Program-made: the position numbers and the translations under genes
In this document: positions 24,280-35,702 of the stretch, piece after piece
Numbering within the stretch: the stretch's first letter is position 1
Layout: every line of letters starts with the position of its first letter
The notes under the pieces: model-generated
The model's database searches: none
Told to the model about the DNA's origin: nothing
The model's input: the letters and a program-made list of their open reading frames with translations, nothing else
Origin: Magicicada septendecula
Taxonomy: Eukaryota > Arthropoda > Insecta > Hemiptera > Cicadidae
Assembly: GCA_034769895.1 (NCBI GenBank)
Contig: CM068370.1
Location: 49,485,454 to 49,549,453 of the forward strand
DNA: 64,000 bases
Direction: 5' to 3'

Positions 24280-24990
24280 TAGTCTTCAAGCTACTTTCAA
24301 TTATTCTCATTTCATAGACACCAGTCCTGTATATTGTTAACTTGTACTAATAACATCTGCTAATATAATTAACAAATAAATTATTAAAACTGTATAACAA
24401 GCAGACACAAATTCTATTCATTTTGCAATCGCTAGAAATTTTCAATTTGCACTAACAACATTTGACAATTTAATCAGCAATGAAATTACTAAAGCTATAT
24501 AACAAGGAGGTACAAGTTGTTCATTATATAAATGCAAAAATTTTCAAGTATAGTTTTTTAAGTCATTTCCAAGTTACTTTCATTTATCGACATTAAATAT
24601 TTGCAAGTAATAATAACATGTAACAATATGTTCAACCACTGTAATCACTGCAATCCAGACATTAAATTTTTCGAGTTATAGATTCTAAGTTATTTTCAAC
24701 GTATAGCTTTAAATGTAGTTTCAAATTATTTTCATTTCACGAATACAAGAAATTTTCAATCTATACTAATGACATCTAATAATATGGTTAACCAATGAAA
24801 TAACAAAAGCTATATAACAGGTAGATACAACTTGTTCATTGTATAGATACTAAGATTTTTGGAGTATAGTTTTTTGAGTTATTTTCAATTGCGTTCATTT
24901 TGTAGAGATTAAAATTTTTAAGTTGTAATAATAATAACATTTAACAACACAAATAACAATTAAATTACTAAAAATGTATTATAAGCAGAT
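24280..24990. repeat. Degenerate AT-rich tandem repeats, irregular period
   Basis: Recurring blocks: act(g/a)tataacaagcag/gaggtacaagttgttcatt near 24387, 24494, 24809 and 24970; attttcaagtatagtttttt(a/g)agt near 24540 and 24858; taataacat(t/c)t(a/g) in each interval. Spacings of about 107, 315 and 161 bp indicate an old array broken by deletions. Confidence 0.6.
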
Positions 24991-25129
24991 TCCCAATAAT
25001 AATAAACACAATAATCACATCAAGCACCATGTCTGCACAGGACCTGTTATGAGCAATCTTAATCCTTCAATGCACGAGTTTACTCTTGCTAAGCGAGTCT
25101 TTCGTTTGTAGCTTACAACTGGTGAAGTG

Positions 25130-26407
<1,278 letters not shown>

Positions 26408-26455
26408 CAAACATTTCGGCTGCCTACCTTCGACGGCCATCTTCAGTGCATGAAG
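26408..26455 (-). ncRNA. PLE-terminal hammerhead-like motif (CUGAAGA...GAAA)
   Basis: The minus strand reads cactgaagatggccgtcgaa ... gcagccgaaatgtttgcag. CUGANGA, a GGC/GGC-GCC helix and CCGAAA form the template found at the ends of the PLE fragments at 28150, 51620 and 51880. A tail of gaccacaacc..acagcccggcaag follows, as in the other copies. Hammerhead assignment is an inference. Confidence 0.45.
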
Positions 26456-26483
26456 TTGTAGCAAAAGGCTGTAATACTGACCT

Positions 26484-26529
26484 AGTTATCGCAGTCAGTA
26501 ACCAATCATGGTTACTGACTGCGATAACT
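26484..26529. repeat. Perfect 21-bp inverted repeat, 4-nt loop
   Basis: agttatcgcagtcagtaacc(a) at 26484-26504 pairs exactly with 26509-26529, loop atca. It would form a very stable cruciform or RNA hairpin. No flanking element found. Confidence 0.92.
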
Positions 26530-28059
26530 TGTGATAATCATGGTTATCCTGGTACTATGATACCGTGACGATTAATAATCGTCATCATCATCATATTCGT
26601 TGTTGTTACTATTATTATTATTATTCCATTTGCTACTGTTCCCACTGCTGCTGTTGACATTACTACTTATTAACAAAATTAGGGAGGGCAATTATAACAA
26701 AGAGTACATTAACGTACTTATTGTTAGCGAGACGAGGCTGTGGGCTATAAAAGACAAATGTCTGGCAACACCGTGACATTTCAAATGTCACACCTTATGG
26801 ATTTCCAAGTAACAACCTTTCTACCTTTATATGAATATTAAGTTACAAACAGTAGTTTTGTTCTAAAGCACTAGGAAAATGTAGACACGCTTGGAATAAA
26901 TCCTTTTAACTTCATTTACAAGGACATGCAAACATATACTTTGTATATAATGGATCAAATCCCTCTCCAGATCTTACAGCTTCTTTTGTCCTCTTTGCTT
27001 TTTTTATTCAAATTTTTAGGACTACACGACTTCTTCGTCTATTGGTGATGAATATAATCTAACATCTCTATTTGTTGCTCACTGTTCATTCATCTTACAG
27101 CACTGTATCAGATCAATTATCGAGAGATGCTTTATGAGAAATGGTTTAATTATCGATTCTACTTTATGAGAGATGCTTTTATAAACGTACGTTTCTCTCT
27201 GACAGTTTCAATCTCACGTGAGACATGCTACATGCTTTTGTAAAAATGCAAAATTCTCTTTTATTTAAATTTTAGTTTTGACGTAAGCTACCAACTCAAT
27301 GTGCTAACATTGTGAAAGGAATAGGCTGATAAATATTAATTTCTTTATTCAGCGTAATATTTCACAAAACAGTACTCAGACCTTTTAATAGTATTTGTCC
27401 TAGAATTTTCCTATTTGAATGAGCTCATCACTGTTCCTATCTTCAGTACTTTCTAGGTACTTTAAATTCAAAGCTCCCTAGGTACTAAATGTGAACTGAG
27501 ATATATGCCTGTACTTTGAGCTTATTCAGTAGGTAATAGCTTGAATTATTTTACGTACTTCAATATTAATTTGGGACTTTTCGTCAATTCTGAAGTTTCT
27601 TTCCAGCCAACGTTACGTAAATGATTTTAAAAAAATATTATAATCCAATTAATGTAAGGAAAGTAATATTTTAACTTAGAGGTACAATTGCGGTTTATAT
27701 TAATCATTCAATCAAAATTTTCCCTCTGTCTTTACCTTTCAATCGTTTGTTCTATGTTACGACCCCATGTAGTCGTCTTCTGTTATTCCTTTCTCCAATG
27801 TTCCAATTTTTAAAGGCCTAGAATCCCTCCACCCTGTCCTTTTTACGTGGATGTAGCATTTTAATATTATTTGTTCGATCTTCTCTAGGCCTATTATAAT
27901 TTTTTCTGTTTAAATTAGCCTTTTTAAATCGTCTTATATTGTTATTTCTAATCATTATTATTTTGGTGTTATCAGCCACTCTTCTCCTATAATCCATTCA
28001 ACTTCATTTAGTCTATATCATAACCTATTAATTATTGACATTAAGGTGGTACACTATAA
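26530..28059. other. No recognisable gene
   Basis: AT-rich DNA with short ATT and CAT runs near 26583-26625. No supported feature. Confidence 0.45.
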
Positions 28060-28310
28060 TTATCATTTATAGTACCACAAGGCCTTCTTTGCCACAGTAC
28101 TGTGGTTTCACTGACGAACACCTCTTGTCAGTTGTATTTTAAAACCGTTTTCACTGAAGATGGCCTCCAGAGGTGAAGCCGAAACATCTTATGGCAACAT
28201 CCGTCAGAATGATAGCCTAATTATAGTAGACCACAGCCCAATAGCTCGGATTTTAATTTCAATAATTATGACGCCTGCCGTGAAAGCCTCAGAAATAGGT
28301 TACAGTAACG
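28060..28310 (+). mobile_element. Penelope-like element 3'-terminal fragment
   Basis: Holds a CCACAGTACTGTGG palindrome near 28093 (also at 52642), then cactgaagatggcctccaga..gaagccgaaacatct (28152-28188), then gaccacagcccaatagctcgg and gacgcctgccgtgaaagcct. The same order recurs at 51600-51756 (cctccaga, caatagcccgcag, ccggccgtgaaagcctta). Consistent with a PLE terminus carrying a hammerhead-like motif; no coding part remains. Confidence 0.55.
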
Positions 28311-28365
28311 TCTGCTGATTGTTCCCACTTCTGTCCCATGTAGGACCGTACTGTCTATGATTAAT

Positions 28366-28866
28366 TTATATGTCGGATGTTTAGCGTTGTAAACAATGTT
28401 CCTGTCATATAATTCTATCGGTTGTCTGTTGATTTTCTGTCACTGTTTCTCTTGACGCAGTTACTTTATGTTGATGCTCCGTCCCTAACTTATATGTCGG
28501 ATGTTTAGCGCTGTAAACAATGTTTCTGACAGCTTATTCTATCGGTTGTCTGTTGATTTTCTGTCACTGTTTCTATTGACGTAGTTACTTTATTTTGATG
28601 CTCCGTCCCTAACTTATATGTCGGATGTTTAGCGCTGTAAGCAATGTTTCTGTCATCTAATTCTATCGGTTGTCTGTTGATTTTCTGTCACTGTTTCTCT
28701 TGACGCAGTTACTTTATGTTGATGCTCCGTCCCTAACTTATATGTCGGATGATTAGCGCTGTAAGCAATGTTTCTGTCATCTAATTCTATCTGTTGTCTG
28801 TTGATTTTCTGTCACTGTTTCTCTTGACGCAGTTACTTTATGTTGATGCTCCGTCCCTAACTTATA
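28366..28866. repeat. 124-bp tandem array (4 copies)
   Basis: tgtcggatg starts at 28371, 28495, 28619 and 28743, a constant 124-bp period. Each unit contains gcgctgtaa, tctatcggttgtctgttgat, tgacgcagttacttta and gctccgtccctaactta. Copies differ by few bases (one has ttctgacagctt, one tattgacgtag). The array stops where the PLE 3' end begins. Confidence 0.95.
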
Positions 28867-29423
28867 TTAATTCTTGGATTTCGTTGTCCATGACGTGTCC
28901 GTTACTTAACTAAATATCACTATAATATTGACGACTCGGAACACAAAGTTTTTTATAAGTAAAAACGTAAAGTTTTACCTTACAGCCTAAACCGGCTTTC
29001 ACCTATAGAAGGCTTCATCAGAGGCTGTCGTTAGTAGCGCTGCTCGTCTTGTTGTTGGCGACGAGAAAGTGTTTCGAAAGATTGAAGCTGTGTGTGTGTG
29101 GTGAGATGTGTTCGAATAATGCGTGCGATTTGAATTGTGTCTGTTCGTTTAGGATGTCGTTTTTATTTGTTTTTGTGTGTTTGTATATTTCTAATTGTTC
29201 TAGAGTGTCTAGTTTTCGGCCTTTTGTGTGTACGTGTAGTATGTTCATGTTATTGTCGATGTTTTTATATGTGTGGTTTGCTTCAATGAGGTGGTTTGCG
29301 AAGGTAGATTCTGTAGTGGTGTGGAGTGCTTTTGTGTGTTCAATGTATCTCTGTTTGAAGCTACGTCCTGTCTGGCCTATGTAGAATTTACTGCAATTTG
29401 AACAATTTAGTTTATATACACCG
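28867..29423 (-). pseudogene. PLE 3' end, minus copy: GIY-YIG endonuclease C-terminus
   Basis: On the minus strand the frame from 29437 to 29018 carries GVYKLNCSNCSKFYIGQTGR then SFKQRYIEHTKALHT, ANHLIEANH, ILHVHTKGR, LEQLEIYKH and a Ser/His-rich tail. GVY...YIG is the GIY-YIG nuclease motif, preceded by the CxxC pair usual in Penelope-like elements. The RT domain and everything before GVY is missing: similarity with the plus copy stops sharply at 29423. The 3' flank (28867-28977) includes gttccgagtcgtcaatatta and a tail ending near aacgaaatccaag that the 63-kb copy shares. The first Met residues belong to the junction, not to the element. Confidence 0.85.
28978..29024 (-). ncRNA. Hammerhead-like motif at PLE 3' end (minus copy)
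   Basis: Mirror image of 30092-30138 through the inverted repeat; identical core and helices on the minus strand. Confidence 0.55.
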
Positions 29424-30205
29424 TATATTCTAAACACGATAAAATATATAGCAGAATCTAACGGTTATGACAGAACAATAGTCAGTAAACTCCTACACAA
29501 AACACAAAACAAACAACAGACAAAGACAGAAAACAACAAATTCATAACACTAACATACATCAACAAACAAACAGAAAAAATTGCCCACAAATTCAAAAAA
29601 GCAGGATACAGAATCGCTTACAAAACTACTAACAAAACAGAACACACACTATCAAAACGCATGCCCAAAGCACAAAACAAATTCGATCTACCCGGTGTAT
29701 ATAAACTAAATTGTTCAAATTGCAGTAAATTCTACATAGGCCAGACAGGACGTAGCTTCAAACAGAGATACATTGAACACACAAAAGCACTCCACACCAC
29801 TACAGAATCTACCTTCGCAAACCACCTCATTGAAGCAAACCACACATATAAAAACATCGACAATAACATGAACATACTACACGTACACACAAAAGGCCGA
29901 AAACTAGACACTCTAGAACAATTAGAAATATACAAACACACAAAAACAAAAAAAAACGACATCCTAAACGAACAGACACAATTCAAATCGCACGCATTAT
30001 TCGAACACATCTCACCACACACACACAGCTTCAATCTTTCGAAACACTTTCTCGTCGCCAACAACAAGACGAGCAGCGCTACTAACGACAGCCTCTGATG
30101 AAGCCTTCTATAGGTGAAAGCCGGTTTAGGCTGTAAGGTAAAACTTTACGTTTTTACTTATAAAAAACTTTGTGTTCCGAGTCGTCAATATTATAGTGAT
30201 ATTTA
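29424..30205 (+). CDS. PLE C-terminal ORF, 5'-truncated, GIY-YIG endonuclease
   Basis: Frame open from about 29424 to the TGA at 30096-30098. Without assuming the Met at 29661, it begins ILNTIKYIAESNGYDRTIV, then FITLTYINKQTEKIAHKFKK, RMPKAQNKFDLPGVYKLNC, CSKFYIGQTGRSFKQR, ANHLIEANHTYK, ILHVHTKGRKLDTLEQLEIY. This matches the linker and GIY-YIG domain of Penelope-like elements; GIY-YIG makes the target-site nick for the telomerase-related RT. No RT core is present, so it cannot retrotranspose alone. Its last 513 bp are an almost perfect inverted copy of 28911-29423. The untranslated tail continues to about 30205. Confidence 0.85.
30092..30138 (+). ncRNA. Hammerhead-like ribozyme motif at PLE 3' end (plus copy)
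   Basis: CTGATGA at 30095-30101, a helix II candidate CCT/AGG around tctat, GAAA at 30116-30119, a stem gcc ggttta ggc, then TGTA and AGG. The CCT before CTGATGA can pair with AGG after GTA to form helix I. PLE termini are known to carry hammerhead ribozymes with a very short helix III. The ORF stop TGA lies inside the CTGATGA core. Helix III here needs a small bulge, so activity is uncertain. Confidence 0.55.
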
Positions 30206-30349
30206 TATTAATTCTAGTTAAAAAAAACTGTTAAAATGTTTGATTTTTGCTCCAGCGGTAAAGAAGAAATATGTTCACCAATTTTCATACAGTAATAGCT
30301 AATGTTTAATCTCTGAAAATCAAATGACCATAACGGTGATGGTAGTGAC

Positions 30350-31161
30350 CAGTGGTTGATTTCTAAAATTATAGGTGCCGAAACGCATCAATTCAAAAGT
30401 TGTACAGTCGCAAATATACTTATATTCTATATTATCGTATAAGTTTAAATCAGGTTATTACACAGGAGGTCTAAATTTTTAAAGCCTTATAATATACGAA
30501 AAATACTATAAACTTGTATCTAAAAAGGTAAAGTTTACTGATATTTCTAAGGAGCTTCATCGTTAGGTTAGCCGCACGACAATCGTAAACATATCATCTT
30601 GTCTTCATCTTCAGCTCTGGTCATCCCGGAGCCTCAGTCAAGCTCTAAGTGATGGTTTCAGTGGTTCAGACATTTTAAAAAGTTTCCATAGTTTCGTAAT
30701 TGTGACGTCATATTGTTTGTTTCTTGACCTTTCCTTACTCTTTGTATTCAATGCCGTCTGATGGCCAGAAATCAGCCCTCTCACATTCACGTGAAGTTAA
30801 TGCTATTGATTCAATAGCATATTTCGAGGTAGAAAGACTCTCCGGAAAAATTCTAGAATGCACATATTCTCGAAAGCTCCCAATCAGTTGCCTTTCATGT
30901 AGATTTAATTTCATTTTCTCCATAGGTTACTGGGACATTTTGTGAACGACAGTAGTTATGATAACCATAATTGCCGATGTTTGGTTTTGACAAATGTTTA
31001 GTTTTGTAATGGGGCTGATGAGGGGCACAATTTAAAAAGTATTAGTAAATTTGTATAATAATTAGGTTTTCTTTTTACATAATTTTTTTCGGTAATTTAT
31101 TTTTGGATCCAAGAGGTTCCGGAACGCCGTTCCGGTGCGTTCCCCCTGAAATCAAGCCCTG
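30350..31161. mobile_element. hAT-type DNA transposon remnant (812 bp) with 8-bp target duplication
   Basis: The left terminus CAGTGGTTGATTTC and the right terminus GAAATCAAGCCCTG form an imperfect TIR (reverse complement of right: CAGGGCTTGATTTC). GTAGTGAC occurs immediately before (30342-30349) and after (31162-31169), the 8-bp duplication typical of hAT. The right end includes a palindromic ggaacgccgttccgg. A short transposase-like fragment lies inside on the minus strand. Too short to be autonomous: an internally deleted, recently enough inserted copy to keep a perfect duplication. Confidence 0.9.
30735..30923 (-). pseudogene. hAT transposase C-terminal fragment (probable)
   Basis: The 62-codon minus frame includes YAIESIALTSRECERADF. 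The T-S-x-E-C-E-R pattern after a small helix is the hallmark of the hAT C-terminal dimerisation region (usually followed by FS). It lies inside the hAT termini above, which supports the reading. Upstream catalytic parts are absent. Confidence 0.5.
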
Positions 31162-33869
31162 GTAGTGACGATGGTAACGTCAATGACAATGACGATGATT
31201 ATGGTTTATTGTCGTTGTCTGCTATCAATTGTATTTTTCCAAATCCGCTCTTGTAGGCTAGAGTGCGCTGCTGAATAGGCCTATATTTCTTAGCGCGCAC
31301 GTTTGTGCCCTTAAAATGCACTTATTCTGTAGACGGGAGAAATAGGACCCGTCGTGTCGTATAAATAACAGCCGGCTGTCCCTCTGAGTTTTCTCTTTCT
31401 TTCGGTTGGCTGGAACATTACCGCGCAAATTTATGGCGAGCTAGCAATAACACTGGCTGCCCACGGCCAAACTTTGTATGTGTGTGTGTGTGTGTGTGTG
31501 TTCGTAAATACATCGTAAATTATCTATTAATGCAGGCGAACGACGATTCCGATAATATTGTAATTTATAATGTTGAATTTCGTAACATTGGCGTTGAAGT
31601 AAGGCAACCAATAAATTTATTTATGATGTGAATACGTTAAATATATGCACGGCCGCTGGACCGGACATAATTCGGTGTGAAAAGGGTTTTAATAACGTCT
31701 GTACACTTTGTAAAAAAAAAAATTTTCCTAAACTATCAGGTTATTTACTTTTCGCTAGATATTTTATTTACAATATTTTTAAAAGTGTTCTTGCGCTATC
31801 AGGCCCGTTAATAAATAGTTTTTTCTCTGAATTATGGTTTCTAATTACTGTTTATTTACGACGGAATGCGTTTTGCTGAACGATAAAGAAACAGAAAACC
31901 TCGGAATTGTGACGATTTAAATTGTAAAAAAAAAATAAATAAATAAAAAAAATTTAATAATAGAAATCGAAGAATGGGAAGTTAGTTAAAAAACATTAAA
32001 TCGCACTATTAAACCAATTACCCCTGGACTAACTCATGGTAGTGATGAGACTTAAATAAGAAAAATTTAACTAGTATTAATTAATTAAAATTGTGGAAGC
32101 AAAAGTTAAAGAATAAAACTGTTAACCCTTTATTAAACTTATCATGCTATGACCTGTGAATTCCGGATTCAACTTGTATACCAGCCGGCATTAAATAAGA
32201 AATACGTGTAAACCATAATATAAAGAATTAATAATTTAAAGTCACTAGTAATAGGTGTAATAATTTCAGTATACGAGGAAAATCTCGATTGTTTGTTTTG
32301 TCTAACTGTAAGACTGTATTATTAAATAAAAGATGGAACTATATTATGGCGGAGTATTCGCTCCGCGTCGTTGCAACTTTCCTGTTGTAACAACTAGGGA
32401 TTAACGATGCGGCTTTCTAACTGTAAACAGCTCCACGCTGGGGCACTACACAAAATGTTATTTTGTGTGTATTTTAATTTAAGTGTTAACTTCCACTAAA
32501 AGTGTGGACAGCTAGACATAAGTAACGAATATGTAGTGAGTAAATTTTTGTGAAACAAACATGTAAGAAAAAGGAAAAACGTGTGTAAGAGGTGACATCT
32601 CCTGTAATTTAAATAACCAGTCAAATATTGTTCAAGTTAAAAGAAATTCCAACTTAATATACAAACAATATGTAAACTCCAACACGACGGTCCAATTAAA
32701 CAGGTGATGTGAATAACAGTGAAAAGTGACGACTTCGACCTATACTGCCTTTACTCTATCGCCGAGAATCCTGACGACTTCACGTTAGCTGGCACCATCA
32801 CATCCATTTCATCGTTACTGGACAGACTACCCCTTGGGCAATCCTCGACTACAAGAGTACGGAAGAATCACTCGCCAAGAAACGGACAGTTAACATATTT
32901 TACAACGGACAGTCTTCCGTGAGTTATACATATTTTAAAATATAAGTAATTAAAGATGAAAAAGACTTTCAAAAGACAATAAATAAGCTCTAACATTTAA
33001 ACTGGTGTATCCACCCATTCTTGTAATCATACGTTGTAACTTAACTTTCGTTATGTAACTTCAAAAGTTGCTCAACTAAATAAAACCATTCTTCAAATGG
33101 TACTTAAGGAATAATGTAATCATATAATCAAGTATGGTAAATTTGAAAATTCTTAACAAGAAAAAGAAAGACTCGGATCCGAGGTAAACTCATTATCTAA
33201 ATGATCATTTTATTTTAGATACAAAACCCCCTTACAATCTCAGAGTAAATAATATCTTTATTTGTAATGTGTTACGTATACTATGTGAATAAAAGGGATG
33301 TCATCTTTGTTACATACTAAAGTGAGTACATAAATCAGTTAAACCCCTCCCCTTGTTTCCTATAATTAAAATAATTGTAATTTTGTTAGTCTTGTGTTTT
33401 GAGTTTCAGTTTGTTACAACGTAGGCAGCCTGTATAATTGGCTAGCGTCAATTATCACAGGTTCCCTGGATTATGACGTAGCAGACACGTCATAGAATGA
33501 AGAGCCCAAATTGATGGCAGCTAAATGAAATATTTTAGAAAATTAGCAGGTAGAACAAAACGAGATAACGTCACGATCTGGGATATTACGACTGAGACTA
33601 ATAAGGCATTAATAGTTAGTAAATTAAAAAAAAAAAATAGTCAACGGGAATCTTATTGATACCAGGATATTACCAGGTGGACCATAGTAGACTAATTAAA
33701 ATGAAATTATTCTTCGTCTCGCTTCGTTTGTCTTCCGTTTCTTCTTCTTCTTCCTGTTATTCTTTGTCTTACTTTTCCCCACCTCACTTCCTCCTCTTGT
33801 TTCTTCTCCCGTTCTAATTCGTCTTATCTTCTACTGTTTGTTCTTTTTGTGGTCCTCGTTTCCTTTCTT

Positions 33870-33870
<1 letters not shown>
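31162..33870. other. No recognisable gene
   Basis: Contains a (TG)n of about 23 bp at 31479-31501 and a TATAAATA in GC-rich context at 31360-31367, a possible isolated core promoter of low confidence. Several aataaa signals are expected by composition. The 67-codon frame at 32719-32922 and the 83-codon frame at 31628-31879 have no domain I recognise. Confidence 0.4.

Positions 33871-33917
<47 letters not shown>
33871..33917. repeat. (TAC)n microsatellite
   Basis: About 15 trinucleotides, poly-Tyr in one frame. Ends 13 bp before the next LTR. Confidence 0.95.
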
Positions 33918-33930
33918 TTTGCCTGTATAC

Positions 33931-34117
33931 TGCTACGACAATTATGTAACTCTCTCGACTAGTCGAAAACGTCATTCTGCACCGAGAGCAGGTGCAGCGT
34001 CTCGATCAATGCAGGTGCACTTTAGTAGATTCCAGACTGTTCGAGCACTTGTACTTATGCAAATTATGCCAGGACCCCGTCAAATGAATGGAAAATTATT
34101 CTGAAACTCCTGCGGGG

Positions 34118-34148
<31 letters not shown>

Positions 34149-34424
34149 ATCTGCAGCCGCCTTAGAACTTAATTACACCTGGATATATTGTAGAGTGCGG
34201 ATCAAGTGATTATTGCGGATTAGTGGGCTATAATTAGTGCGGAACTCTAATAGTTTACATTGTTACTGCATCTAGACAAATTTAACTTGAATTATTGTAT
34301 GGGAGTACCTTGTTGATTTCAAATTGTTGTTTGTGACTAATTAAAGCTGGTAATTAGTGACTTCATTGGTGTCTGTATTTTGTTTCCACTGTAAAACACG
34401 ACGATCCGTGAGACCGTCGTAACA
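33931..34424 (+). mobile_element. Solo LTR, TGCTACGAC family (494 bp), ATAC target duplication
   Basis: Starts TGCTACGAC and ends GTCGTAACA. ATAC occurs at 33927-33930 and again at 34425-34428. The 3' third (taaagctggtaattagtgac, tattttgtttccactgta, gacgatccgtgagaccgtcg) is shared with the TGTTACGAC family, while the 5' part (gcaggtgcag, tgttcgagcacttg, aattatgcc) is family-specific. Best-preserved member here; others at 14389, 63896 and partially at 4165. No internal domain. Confidence 0.88.
34118..34146. repeat. (TA)n at the LTR's TATA position
   Basis: In the related TGTTACGAC LTR the same context (gcggggt) is followed by ataaatac. Here it is followed by about 14 TA units. It may act as an extended TATA element. 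Confidence 0.85.
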
Positions 34425-35420
34425 ATACTATATCGCCCTGAGCCTTGACTGACTGCAGAATTCGCCTACAAACGTTATGTCTGGTATGTGTTGATAACCT
34501 TTTTTTCTTCAACCTCTGTTGTAACGTGTCGCAGTTTTGTTCAATTTCAAAAGAAATAGATCTTTTACATCAGCGTTAACTCCCTGTCTGGATAAGTTAT
34601 ACCTTAAAGGTAAAGATAAACTACCTTTATCAGCATTTTAATAATAGTCAAAAGAAAAGGAGATAACAGAATCTATTTTTGCTAGTGGTAAAACACGCAA
34701 CATGACCATTTTGGATCACGAAACACTTGAAAAACTGCGCAAATCGATAACTAAAGTTAAAAGTGCGAGCTGATCTGTTTAGAGTACAGCTGGTCTGTTA
34801 TTCCGATGATTAAACAAAAAAAACATAGCACACAACGATTAGACAAGAAACATTCGAAAAACTATTTAACAAGTCTTTAAAAGTTAATTATAAACATTCT
34901 CTACCATATGTAATCTTACAATTATTTAAAAATATTATAGACATTTTTCAGACGCCTATAAAGTCATCGCAGCCATGAGAAAAAATTGAAAAATTATGGT
35001 CGACAACGTCAAGAACTTAATTTTGGGAAAATTATTCAACTTTTTTTTTACAGTAGACAACTAAGCGCCATCTCGTAAACGTGTTTGTCATGAGAACGGT
35101 TGTTTGTGGAACGAAGAAGAGTAATTAGCATCTGCAGAGGTCGCGATGTCGATGATAGTCTATGATTAATCACTAATTTTCGTAAGTGCAAAAACTGATA
35201 ATTAATTTTCCCCGAATTTTAACAACCTATAATATTTAATTTTCGGATTAGAAATTAATGTCTGATATTTGAACAACCTTGCCATTTACTTTTAGTGTTG
35301 ATTAGGCCTAATAACGTTTTACATTCTTCTCATTCTTTAATTTGTCCCGTTCGCGTGTTAGGCTGTTCTGGCTTGGCTCTTTCCTTTGATCGCTTTCCTC
35401 CCCACCACATAAAATGTAAA

Positions 35421-35490
<70 letters not shown>

Positions 35491-35664
35491 CTATTCTTAA
35501 ACTCTGCATTTAGTTTTTTATTTTCATTAAGAACTGTTTTGTTTAAATTTTAGAGAAGTTTGTCATAGTTTACGTTAAATTTTGGCCTTAGATTAGAAAC
35601 TAAATACAAATGGAATTATTCCACCAAATTTTACTTATGTATGGGGTGTGATACACCAGGTTGC

Positions 35665-35702
<38 letters not shown>

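Larger units (their letters stand above)
28911..30205. repeat. Near-perfect 513-bp inverted repeat, 269-bp spacer
   Basis: Arms 28911-29423 and 29693-30205 obey x + y = 59116 along their whole length, so there are no net indels. By eye I find one clear mismatch (near 29160/29956). The spacer 29424-29692 belongs to the plus PLE copy. The near-identity suggests a very recent event or gene conversion. Confidence 0.9.

Noticed and set aside
31253..32390. Another LTR (TATAAATA at 31360, attaaataaaag near 32324, end tgttgtaaca)
   Set aside because: No matching 4-6-bp duplication and no second copy seen; left as unassigned.
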